NCBI GenBank assembly: GCA_002725925.1
Contig: PBRL01000048.1
Location: 10,896-16,250, forward strand
Length of the DNA: 5,355 nucleotides
DNA from: Chloroflexota bacterium
GTDB taxonomy: Bacteria > Chloroflexota > Dehalococcoidia > Lucifugimonadales > Lucifugimonadaceae
Direction of reading: 5' to 3'
Part shown: in pieces, positions 1 through 5,355 of the stretch
Numbering within the stretch: position 1 is the first letter of the stretch
How the letters are laid out: each line of letters starts with the position of its first letter
The notes under the pieces: model-generated
What the model was told of the DNA's origin: nothing
Databases searched by the model: none
Seen by the model: only the letters and a program-made list of their open reading frames with translations
Made by a program: the position numbers and the translations under genes

Positions 1-2
1 CT

Positions 3-671
3 TTTCGTTGGGCACCCAACTCAGAAGTGATTGCTGTAGAAATCGCGGAGAAACGTTCAAGTTGGATTGCTGTTATTAATATCGAAACAGGTGAACTTAC
101 ACCCCTAACGTCCATAGAAGAAGATGCCAGAATCGGTGGATGGTCACCCGATGCTCAATGGCTGCTTTACGCCATCGTAAATAGCGATTCTGATGGACTA
201 AGAAAGAGAAATCCCAATGGAGTCGATGAGATAACTATAACCTCAGGATTCCACACTAATCCGATTTGGTCGCCAGATGGACGCTGGATCGCATTCAGTC
301 GAAAATCAGATCAAGGCACGTCTGATCTGATCATAACGGACAATAATGCAGAAAATGTTTTAACAGTTAACCCTGATGCATTCGATGAAACCGAATTTGA
401 ATGGGCTCCAAACAGCGAACATATAGTGTTCTCCAGCGAATCGTCGGGCAACGCTGAAATTTACACAGCTACACCCGATGGCAAAACCATCAAACAACTC
501 ACGTCTAACAGAGTTACCGATACCCTTCCCCGTTGGAATTCTAACGGCTCATCCATCCTTTTCTTATCGGGAGGGAACGGCACATTTGATCTTTACTCTA
601 TGGACGAAAACGGTGATCAGCAAAAAAGAATGACTTCCAATTCCAGCAGAATCATTAATGCAGACTGGTAA
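3..671 (+). CDS. TolB/PD40-like beta-propeller protein, 3' part only
   Basis: This is the C-terminal 222 residues of a gene that begins upstream of the window. The frame is open to the left edge and already encodes a repeat start (RWAPNSEVIAV), so the in-frame GTG at 27 is not the real start. The visible part is a run of PD40/WD40-like blades. A Trp-containing motif recurs at residues 3, 47, 89, 134, 178 and 222: WAPNS, WSPDA, WSPDG, WAPNS, WNSNG and the final W. The spacings of 42-45 residues are typical of TolB-type propeller blades. Blades 2 and 3 match the W-S-P-D-G/A-x-W consensus best. The protein stops exactly at the Trp opening the next repeat, which suggests that this last strand closes the ring against an N-terminal blade (inference). 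Such propellers mostly serve as protein-binding scaffolds, often periplasmic or attached to kinase or peptidase domains. The missing N-terminus hides any signal peptide or partner domain, so the specific function is unknown. It converges on the NYN gene with a 27-base gap. Confidence 0.85.
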   Translation, partial: FRWAPNSEVIAVEIAEKRSSWIAVINIETGELTPLTSIEEDARIGGWSPDAQWLLYAIVNSDSDGLRKRNPNGVDEITITSGFHTNPIWSPDGRWIAFSRKSDQGTSDLIITDNNAENVLTVNPDAFDETEFEWAPNSEHIVFSSESSGNAEIYTATPDGKTIKQLTSNRVTDTLPRWNSNGSSILFLSGGNGTFDLYSMDENGDQQKRMTSNSSRIINADW

Positions 672-698
672 TCCAAAATAACCCGTTAGAGCTAAAGA

Positions 699-1709
699 TT
701 ACTCATCCTTCGTCTCAGTCAGTCCAAGGCGGCCGCGCCAACTACGACGTGGCGTTGGGCTTTCGGCCGTTTCGGGTTCTGACTGTTTAGGTTTAGCCTC
801 AATATTTTTTCGTAAAGCAGGTGGCCTGGGAGTTGAACGTCCATTACTAGCCCTATCTGCAGATTGTGAAGATGTACCCCCAACCCGTCGACGTGTAGGT
901 GTACGGCGCATTTTCGAACCATTCTCATCGGCTGAAGTTTTAGTCGAGGAAGCCGGCCGTCTGGTTGAAGGCTTTTGAGTTCGGGCCGTGGGTGATCGAC
1001 GAGTCCTTGCAGTTGCTGAAGTTGTTTTACGACCACTTGAACGTCGCGCTGTCGCAGCTTTGGTTGCAGCCTTATCTTCACCATTTGGCGAAGCTGCTTC
1101 ATCAGAAACCTCTGGTCTAGCTGATGCCGTCGCACGAGATCGAGCCTGAGCGCGAGTCATCCAGAGCCCTGTGAAATATGTCTTATTAAATTTAATTGTT
1201 ACGTCTGAAACTCGGCCCGATTCTGACGACAGGTTCATATCGAATGCCGCAACTTCTATATGCTTTCCGACATCTTTTACAGCCTGTAAAGCAGGGTAAA
1301 AGTCAGCGTCGCCGCTGACAACAATTGCAGTGTCGTAATGGTTTTTATAGGCATGGGTTATGAGGTCAGTCGCCAACATGACATCTACACCTTTTTCCAC
1401 CATAATTTCACCACGCTGTTTCCAGATACCAAGTCGTACTTCTACGTACGGGGTGTCATACATCGAATCAAGGAACTTCTGTTGCTCCACACCCACAGCG
1501 GGATTGGTGTCAGATTCCTGACGAATGTTGTAGTAGTAAGTTCTTTTGAGATCTCGACCGTTCGCTAATTTCATGGCGAACTTATCGAATTGGAGGTCAT
1601 GCCTCCCGCAACTCTGAGTCAATACGTGATACAGGTTACTTCCATCGATGAACACCATCACACGATCGTTTTCACGCACTACTGACGATTTAGAAGACTT
1701 TGAGGGCAT
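699..1709 (-). CDS. NYN (LabA/DUF88, PIN-like) domain protein with basic disordered tail
   Basis: The protein has 336 residues in two parts. Residues 15-185 form a NYN domain, a PIN-like fold predicted to be a metal-dependent ribonuclease. Seen here are FIDGSNLYHVL (Asp22), the strand RTYYYN at 56-61, KGVDVMLATDL (Asp109) and SGDADFYPAL (Asp134, Asp136). These are the acidic positions expected to bind metal in the LabA/DUF88 family, so the site looks intact. Residues 187-336 are low complexity, rich in Arg, Lys, Ser, Thr, Ala and Pro, and probably disordered; they end in RRSWRGRLGL and an acidic tip. Nucleic-acid binding by this tail is an inference. An in-frame ATG eight codons upstream (1733) would add MNYRWRFD. 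I prefer 1709 because AGGTGGAGG lies six bases before it, inside the would-be extension. No membrane segment or signal peptide is seen, so it is likely cytoplasmic. It is transcribed alone, convergent with the TolB-like gene and divergent from the small propeller gene. The RNA target is unknown. Confidence 0.9.
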   Translation of the reverse strand: MPSKSSKSSVVRENDRVMVFIDGSNLYHVLTQSCGRHDLQFDKFAMKLANGRDLKRTYYYNIRQESDTNPAVGVEQQKFLDSMYDTPYVEVRLGIWKQRGEIMVEKGVDVMLATDLITHAYKNHYDTAIVVSGDADFYPALQAVKDVGKHIEVAAFDMNLSSESGRVSDVTIKFNKTYFTGLWMTRAQARSRATASARPEVSDEAASPNGEDKAATKAATARRSSGRKTTSATARTRRSPTARTQKPSTRRPASSTKTSADENGSKMRRTPTRRRVGGTSSQSADRASNGRSTPRPPALRKNIEAKPKQSEPETAESPTPRRSWRGRLGLTETKDE

Positions 1710-1715
1710 GTCAAA

Positions 1716-1724
1716 CCTCCACCT
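1716..1724 (-). promoter_or_regulatory. Strong Shine-Dalgarno site that fixes the NYN start
   Basis: Read on the minus strand the site is AGGTGGAGG, followed by a six-base spacer and the ATG at 1709-1707. It is a near-ideal match to the anti-SD sequence. It falls inside the longer reading frame that begins at 1733, where no comparable site sits at the right distance. This supports the shorter 336-residue protein. Confidence 0.7.
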
Positions 1725-1937
1725 ATAGTTCATAGCTAAACGCGCACCGTCAAAACTGCCCGTTTAAGCGGTTATTTTCGAAGTGTGTTGGCGTTGGGAA
1801 GGCGGGAAATATATGAAAAAAATAAAATAATAGCGATCACCGATCCAACCACTCCGTGTAATTGTAACTCTGATTTGACTCCGCCTGATAATTCAAATTC
1901 GTAACCAGTATTAACAATTACAGCAACTGAGACCGTA

Positions 1938-1966
1938 TTGACTCTTACGTCGTAGGCACAGATTAT
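1938..1966 (+). promoter_or_regulatory. Candidate sigma70-type promoter for the propeller-hydrolase pair
   Basis: TTGACT (1938-1943, five of six matches to TTGACA) and GATTAT (1961-1966, four of six matches to TATAAT) are separated by 17 bases, the optimal spacing. Transcription would start near 1973, leaving a leader of about 75 bases before the ATG at 2050. The match is by eye and a chance hit is possible in AT-rich DNA. No operator is clearly associated with it. Confidence 0.35.
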
Positions 1967-2049
1967 TGCCTTGTGTCTCTCAATGACCAGCAACTTAAGG
2001 GTACTAAGTAGTCATCAGAAAACACGTTTACACAGCACAGGGAAACAAA

Positions 2050-2742
2050 ATGAAAGCCATCAAACAAATAAACCCACCTTGTGAAATGCCGAATGGACTG
2101 CAATGGACAGACGAAGGCTTGTTCGTAATGGACCAAAAGACGGACAACGTTTACGTAGTAAATGAAACTGGCGAAATATTGCGGGTCATCTACACCCCCA
2201 CCGCCAACGGCTCAGGCATTACGGTCGGTGGCGGGTTCTTATGGACAGCTTCGAATGGAGAGTCTGCGTCACGGCCTAAACGCTCAACCGACACTGGTCT
2301 AGGATATGTGTACAAACTGGATTTACAGACCGGAGAAGCAATAGATCGGTTCCGCACCCCCGATGGGGGTGGCATTCATGGAATCGAATGGGACGATGGC
2401 AAGATATGGATCACCGCTTTCAATCCGCTCGCTATCTTCCTCGTTGACCCATCAGACAAATATACGATAGTTCACAAATTTCGTGTGCAACTGCCAAGAC
2501 TCCATGGACTGGCGAGGGTACAAGATGGAATCTGGTGCGCACACACGACAGACAACGTCATCGTGAAATATGACATCGACACCGGAGCCGAAAAAGACCG
2601 AATAACACTGGATCCTGACGATGCTTATGTTCACGGTCTTTCTATCAAGGACGGTGAACTTTGGTATGGCGACGCAAATTTTGGTGGGAAACACAACACA
2701 GCAACTACGGGACAACCTGAAATCGGGAAGATCGTCGCCTAG
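2050..2742 (+). CDS. Small cytoplasmic five-repeat beta-propeller, Vgb/SMP-30-like
   Basis: This 230-residue protein is built from five repeats of the form (N/S/H)-G-(I/L)-x(3-5)-(D/G)-G-x-(L/I)-W: NGLQWTDEGLF near 15-25, SGITVGGGFLW at 55-65, HGIEWDDGKIW at 110-120, HGLARVQDGIW at 152-162 and HGLSIKDGELW at 195-205. Each repeat is followed by strands such as VYKLDLQTGE or IVKYDIDTGA, the usual blade pattern of Vgb, glutaminyl-cyclotransferase-like and SMP-30 propellers. His110, His152 and His195 occupy the same repeat position and may cluster in the central channel (inference). At 230 residues it is shorter than typical SMP-30 lactonases of about 290, and I do not see the SMP-30 metal ligands in their usual context. 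No signal peptide or membrane segment is present, so it is likely cytoplasmic. The ATG at 2050 has AGGGA six bases upstream. The hydrolase gene follows after 45 bases with no terminator between, so the two probably form an operon. Enzyme or binding protein remains open. Confidence 0.85.
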   Translation: MKAIKQINPPCEMPNGLQWTDEGLFVMDQKTDNVYVVNETGEILRVIYTPTANGSGITVGGGFLWTASNGESASRPKRSTDTGLGYVYKLDLQTGEAIDRFRTPDGGGIHGIEWDDGKIWITAFNPLAIFLVDPSDKYTIVHKFRVQLPRLHGLARVQDGIWCAHTTDNVIVKYDIDTGAEKDRITLDPDDAYVHGLSIKDGELWYGDANFGGKHNTATTGQPEIGKIVA

Positions 2743-2775
2743 ATCACACAGACGTCAGCACTAGACATCGTCGTA

Positions 2776-2780
2776 GAGGA
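2776..2780 (+). promoter_or_regulatory. Ribosome binding site supporting a TTG start
   Basis: GAGGA lies seven bases before the TTG at 2788-2790. The encoded protein then opens directly with the conserved family start (PIVDSHQHFW), and no ATG in frame fits better. The site therefore decides the start of the hydrolase gene. Confidence 0.6.
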
Positions 2781-2787
2781 ACGCATA

Positions 2788-3630
2788 TTGACTAATAACC
2801 CGATTGTAGATAGTCATCAACATTTTTGGGAAATCCAACGATTCGATTACTCATGGATGCCTGCCGACAGCCCTTTGGCAACGGACTACGGGCCAGAGGA
2901 GTTAGAACCACTATTGCAGTCCTCGTCGGTTGACTACACCGTCATCGTTCAGGCCGTGTCTTCAGCGGATGAAGCAAGATGGCTGCTGGAGTTAGCAGGT
3001 AGACATGATTTCGTCGCAGGAGTGGTCGGTTGGGTTGACCTGACAGATCCCAGAGTAGGCGACACCTTAGATGAACTACAGAAAAGCGCCTACTTCAAAG
3101 GAGTCCGTCATATTTGGGAGGGTGAGAAAGACCCTGGATGGATCGTCAATTCAGGAGCTATCAAAGGGTTGAAAGAGTTGGCTAGACGGAACCTTACCTT
3201 CGACTTTCTGGCAAAGCCACCTAACCTGCCATTCATACCAATAGTTATGGATCAGATTCCTGACTTAAGGGCGGTTGTCGACCACATAGCCAAACCGCTT
3301 ATCGCCGAAGGTGTAATCGAGCCTTGGCTCTCAGACATGCGTAAAGTTGCCAGCATCAACGGAATACACTGCAAAATTTCAGGGATGGTTACAGAAGCCG
3401 ACCACCAAAACTGGACGGCAGACGATATCAGACCTTATATGCACCATGTCCTTGGGATGTTTGGATCGGATCGATTGATGTTTGGCAGCGACTGGCCCGT
3501 ATGCACATTGGCAGGTAAGTACGGTCGAATAGTTGATACCGTCAAAGAAATACTGTCCTCACAACTGCCTTCAGTCAAAACAGATATATTCGGCGGTACT
3601 GCCAAACGTTTCTACAGTCTCAACATATAG
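2788..3630 (+). CDS. COG3618 amidohydrolase-2 family hydrolase (L-fuconolactonase-like)
   Basis: This 280-residue protein is a full-length TIM-barrel hydrolase of the Amidohydro_2 family, in the COG3618 branch that contains L-fucono- and L-rhamnono-lactonases. Visible motifs in order are VDSHQHFW with His10 and His12 on strand 1, GVVGWVDL at 78-85, FKGVRHIWE with His108, the FDFLAKPPNLP segment at 138-148, VVDHIAKP with His166, HCKISGM at 194-200 and MFGSDWPV with Asp235 on strand 8. It ends with the usual IFGGTAKRFY helix. The histidines and Asp235 are the positions expected for metal binding and catalysis, so it appears active. Length is normal for the family. It starts with TTG, supported by GAGGA seven bases upstream. 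It lies 45 bases after the propeller gene and is probably co-transcribed with it. No sugar dehydrogenase, dehydratase or transporter is nearby, so lactone hydrolysis is the best guess and the substrate is unknown. It converges on the ABM gene across 39 bases with no obvious terminator. Confidence 0.92.
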   Translation: MTNNPIVDSHQHFWEIQRFDYSWMPADSPLATDYGPEELEPLLQSSSVDYTVIVQAVSSADEARWLLELAGRHDFVAGVVGWVDLTDPRVGDTLDELQKSAYFKGVRHIWEGEKDPGWIVNSGAIKGLKELARRNLTFDFLAKPPNLPFIPIVMDQIPDLRAVVDHIAKPLIAEGVIEPWLSDMRKVASINGIHCKISGMVTEADHQNWTADDIRPYMHHVLGMFGSDRLMFGSDWPVCTLAGKYGRIVDTVKEILSSQLPSVKTDIFGGTAKRFYSLNI

Positions 3631-3669
3631 CCTCAGTATTAGCAGTTTGCGGCTGGAATATCCGTCAAT

Positions 3670-4365
3670 CTACCAAGTGGGCTTGCCAGAACTCCATGCC
3701 CAGTTGTCCGGTGGCCAAACATTGCGGCCAACTCGCCCGCCACCATCGCGACTCGTATCATACATTTCCTTGACCGTTTCGACCCATTGTCTGATGTGTG
3801 GCGTACCTTTGTGATACTCAAACGCGTCAGGGTTCGCATAAACCTCGTAAAGGTAAATTTCGGTCGGGTCTTTCACATTCTGGTATACATCGAACCGCAA
3901 ACAACCCGGCTCTTCATGTGTAGACCCGACACCATCAAGTGACACTGCGTCTATGAATGCCTCCACTTTATCTTTCTGGACGAATTTCGGCGCATGAATA
4001 ACATGGAGACTAGAGGCGAAGTAAGGGTCATCCACAATGTTGGCCCGGTGCGAGTCCCAGTTAGCGTCCCCTCTTGGGAAGACCGGTTTACAAAACGAAA
4101 CTTCTGGATCTCCGTCAAACATACCCTTAACCGCCGCATCCCATTCCTTGAAGTGCGAATAGGTAGTGTGGGCCGCAAAAGCCTCTTCATCGTTATAGAC
4201 CTCGCAAAAGGCAAAGGATGTAGGGTCATCTGCAGCCTGAATAATATCGAAACGTCGACATCCAGGCTCATTCAACACGGATCCTCTTGCATCACCAATG
4301 GACGCAGCGATGAAATCGTCGATACGATCTTCTTTGACTTTCAGTCGCACCATCAGGATGTACAT
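3670..4365 (-). CDS. Tandem ABM-domain protein (putative quinol monooxygenase family)
   Basis: This 231-residue protein carries two copies of the ABM (antibiotic biosynthesis monooxygenase, YgiN/LsrG-like) ferredoxin-like domain, normally about 100 residues and found singly. Copy 1 covers about residues 1-95 and copy 2 about 116-210. The cores 33-84 and 152-203 align without a gap, beginning EPGCRRFDI and EPGCLRFDV. By my count 23 of 52 positions are identical, including the paired His66/His185, His71/His190 and Trp75/Trp194. Single-domain ABM proteins dimerise, so the fusion may form the dimer within one chain (inference). After copy 2 comes a Gly/Trp-rich tail, WPPDNWAWSSGKPTW. Members act as cofactor-independent monooxygenases or small-molecule isomerases, so the name does not imply antibiotic production. 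The substrate is unknown. No signal peptide is seen and it should be cytoplasmic. The ATG at 4365 is preceded by GGAG (4371-4374 on this strand) with a five-base spacer. It is transcribed alone, convergent with the hydrolase gene and divergent from the peptidase gene. Confidence 0.92.
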   Translation of the reverse strand: MYILMVRLKVKEDRIDDFIAASIGDARGSVLNEPGCRRFDIIQAADDPTSFAFCEVYNDEEAFAAHTTYSHFKEWDAAVKGMFDGDPEVSFCKPVFPRGDANWDSHRANIVDDPYFASSLHVIHAPKFVQKDKVEAFIDAVSLDGVGSTHEEPGCLRFDVYQNVKDPTEIYLYEVYANPDAFEYHKGTPHIRQWVETVKEMYDTSRDGGGRVGRNVWPPDNWAWSSGKPTW

Positions 4366-4501
4366 GACAACTCCAAATAATCAATCTAACTAATCAGCTA
4401 TATCTGCCATTATCTAGCAACGTTTAATACGCCGGCTGGCGGAGTATACGCGCTGTAGACGACCCTGTGAACACACTTTTGACAACTATCGCCGGACTTC
4501 T
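4366..4501. other. Divergent intergenic region between the ABM and M28 genes
   Basis: These 136 bases should hold both promoters. On the minus strand the GGAG ribosome site of the ABM gene is clear, and AT-rich words such as GATAAT could be a -10 box, but no paired -35 was convincing. On the plus strand a TATACG word (4445-4450) lacks a good -35. A short hairpin CGCC-GGCT-GGCG near 4430-4441 is too small to call a terminator or an operator. Confidence 0.4.
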
Positions 4502-5355
4502 ATGAACAACCCAACGGTATGTGAACTACAAATAAAAAGAATAGTTGAACGCCTGGCGTCAGCTCCGAGAAACAGCGCTAAGAATCCAGATCAACATGCG
4601 GCGGTTTCAAGATGGATTATCTCTGAGTTCTATCAGATCGGACTAGATGTCACCCACCAAGTTTTTAATATCCCTGGGCACCAACCCGAACGTACAGGTA
4701 TAAACATTATTGGCACACTAAAGAATTCTGCCAAGTCTTCTGTAACAAAAACCATAATCATTGGTGCCCATTACGACACGGTGCCTGGCTCACCTGGGGC
4801 AGATGACAACGCTAGTGGCATAGCGGCATTACTTGAGTGCGCTCGAGTGCTTCAAAAGTCTAATATCGACAAAAAAGTTACATTCGTCGCTTTCGACGCT
4901 GAAGAGGTACAGCCAGGTGCCGGAGCGTTACACGGTTCGAGTCATTTTGTTTCTAGTTTGTCAATGAAAAATTTACCATCATCGGCAATTATTTTCGAAT
5001 CGATCGGTTTCAGCTCAAAAACTATAAAACAGCGATTGCCTGGCTTATTTCAATTCTTGTTTCCTCGTGCATTCAGGACCTTAAAAAAACAAGCTTTCGC
5101 GGCAAATTCTTTGTTGCTACTTTCACGAGGAAAAGGAAGAGAACTATCAAATCATCTCGAGCGTGTCGCCGCGCAACCCGAAATATTGCTGCCCGTCTTG
5201 CCGCTCAGAATTCCGATCTGGATGCCAACATTAAAAAACTTCAGGAGAAGTGATCATGCTCCCTTTTGGGCAGCCGGTGTTCCAGCCGTTATGATCAGTG
5301 ATACAGCGAACTTCCGAAATCCTCATTACCACCGAGAAACAGATACACCCGAAAC
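4502..5355 (+). CDS. M28 family zinc peptidase, 3' end outside the window
   Basis: The frame opens at ATG 4502 and stays open to the right edge, giving 284 complete residues. It matches M28 metallopeptidases (aminopeptidase Y/S-like). HYDTVPGSPGADDNASG at 90-106 supplies zinc ligands His90 and Asp102, and AFDAEE at 130-135 supplies the catalytic base Glu134 and zinc ligand Glu135. FESIGF at 165-170 stands where many members read LEMIGY or DMIG, with Glu166 as the likely second-metal ligand. SDHAPFWAAGVPAVMISDT at 250-268 and YHRETDTPE at 276-284 provide the last ligand, His277. All expected metal positions are therefore present. No signal peptide is seen at the N-terminus, so a cytoplasmic enzyme is suggested, although many relatives are exported. 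A Leu- and basic-rich segment (about 171-245) joins the FESIGF and SDHAPF motifs. The ribosome site is weak (GGA near 4494-4496). Typical substrates are peptide N-termini, but M28 also includes carboxypeptidases and glutaminyl cyclases, so specificity cannot be assigned. Confidence 0.9.
   Translation, partial: MNNPTVCELQIKRIVERLASAPRNSAKNPDQHAAVSRWIISEFYQIGLDVTHQVFNIPGHQPERTGINIIGTLKNSAKSSVTKTIIIGAHYDTVPGSPGADDNASGIAALLECARVLQKSNIDKKVTFVAFDAEEVQPGAGALHGSSHFVSSLSMKNLPSSAIIFESIGFSSKTIKQRLPGLFQFLFPRAFRTLKKQAFAANSLLLLSRGKGRELSNHLERVAAQPEILLPVLPLRIPIWMPTLKNFRRSDHAPFWAAGVPAVMISDTANFRNPHYHRETDTPE

Larger units (their letters stand above)
1710..2049. other. Divergent intergenic region, 340 bases, no gene supported
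   Basis: This stretch separates the leftward NYN gene from the rightward small propeller gene and should hold both promoters. It contains the NYN Shine-Dalgarno site, an AT-rich A-tract at about 1807-1832, a near-palindrome CCGTTTAAGCGG at 1760-1771, a plausible rightward sigma70-type promoter at 1938-1966, and the weak ribosome site AGGGA at 2039-2043. A 73-codon minus-strand frame (1772-1993) crosses it, but it has a TTG start without a ribosome site and is not supported. No tRNA, riboswitch core or strong terminator hairpin was recognised. Confidence 0.6.

Noticed and set aside
1725..1753. Minus-strand promoter for the NYN gene: TTGACG (1748-1753) and AACTAT (1725-1730) with 17-base spacing.
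   Set aside because: Transcription would begin inside the strong Shine-Dalgarno site and remove part of it, and the -10 box matches only three of six positions.
1807..1857. GATC-ACC-GATC mini-hairpin next to an A/T tract, resembling a leftward terminator.
   Set aside because: The stem is only four base pairs, and no supported gene lies upstream on that strand to terminate.
1772..1993. Minus-strand 73-codon frame with a hydrophobic stretch (VVGSVIAIILFFSYI), possibly a small membrane protein.
   Set aside because: It starts with TTG, has no ribosome site, fills a divergent promoter region, overlaps the best promoter candidate and resembles no family I know. The hydrophobic part comes from AT-rich DNA.
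3631..3669. Possible bidirectional terminator between the convergent hydrolase and ABM genes.
   Set aside because: No stable GC-rich stem followed by a T-run is present on either strand.
3994..4380. Plus-strand 128-codon frame opposite the ABM gene.
   Set aside because: It is an antisense shadow: the minus-strand product has clear duplicated ABM domains, and this frame shows no recognisable motif.
4479..4484. Perfect TTGACA -35 box just before the M28 gene.
   Set aside because: A -10 box at normal spacing would lie on the start codon (ATGAAC), so it cannot drive this gene from the chosen start.
4929..4945. GGTTCGAGTC word resembling a tRNA T-arm.
   Set aside because: It lies inside the M28 coding frame (HGSSHF) and no acceptor stem or anticodon arm surrounds it.

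Overview
The window reads as ordinary bacterial chromosome: six protein-coding genes, no RNA genes, no mobile elements, no CRISPR array and no clear intrinsic terminator. Base composition is moderate by eye, start codons are mixed (ATG and TTG), and Shine-Dalgarno sites precede most starts. The mix of a NYN-domain protein with a long basic tail, a COG3618 amidohydrolase, a tandem ABM-domain protein, an M28 peptidase and TolB-like propellers is reminiscent of marine or free-living Chloroflexota (SAR202/Dehalococcoidia-like). That placement is an inference from gene content and is not proven by any marker gene here.

Layout from left to right. (1) Positions 3-671, plus strand: the 3' end of a TolB/PD40-type beta-propeller gene whose start lies outside the window. 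(2) Positions 699-1709, minus strand: a NYN (PIN-like) domain protein with a disordered, Arg/Lys/Ser/Thr-rich C-terminal half, convergent with gene 1. (3) Positions 1710-2049: a 340-base divergent intergenic region with one plausible sigma70-type promoter facing right. (4) Positions 2050-2742, plus: a small cytoplasmic five-repeat beta-propeller of the Vgb/SMP-30-like kind. (5) Positions 2788-3630, plus: a COG3618 (L-fuconolactonase-like) metal-dependent hydrolase, probably co-transcribed with gene 4. (6) Positions 3670-4365, minus: a protein made of two fused ABM (antibiotic biosynthesis monooxygenase) domains, convergent with gene 5. (7) Positions 4366-4501: a short divergent intergenic region. 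(8) Positions 4502 to the right edge, plus: an M28 zinc peptidase, with nearly all catalytic motifs inside the window but the 3' end missing.

The only likely operon is genes 4 and 5. A sugar-lactone or related small-molecule catabolic role is a reasonable guess for the pair, because COG3618 members include lactonases and SMP-30-type propellers are lactonases too, but no dehydrogenase, dehydratase or transporter is present to fix a substrate. The other genes look functionally unrelated. I found no convincing undescribed multi-gene system. The most interesting points are the in-register His-Gly motifs in the small propeller, the internal duplication of the ABM protein, and the basic low-complexity tail on the NYN protein.
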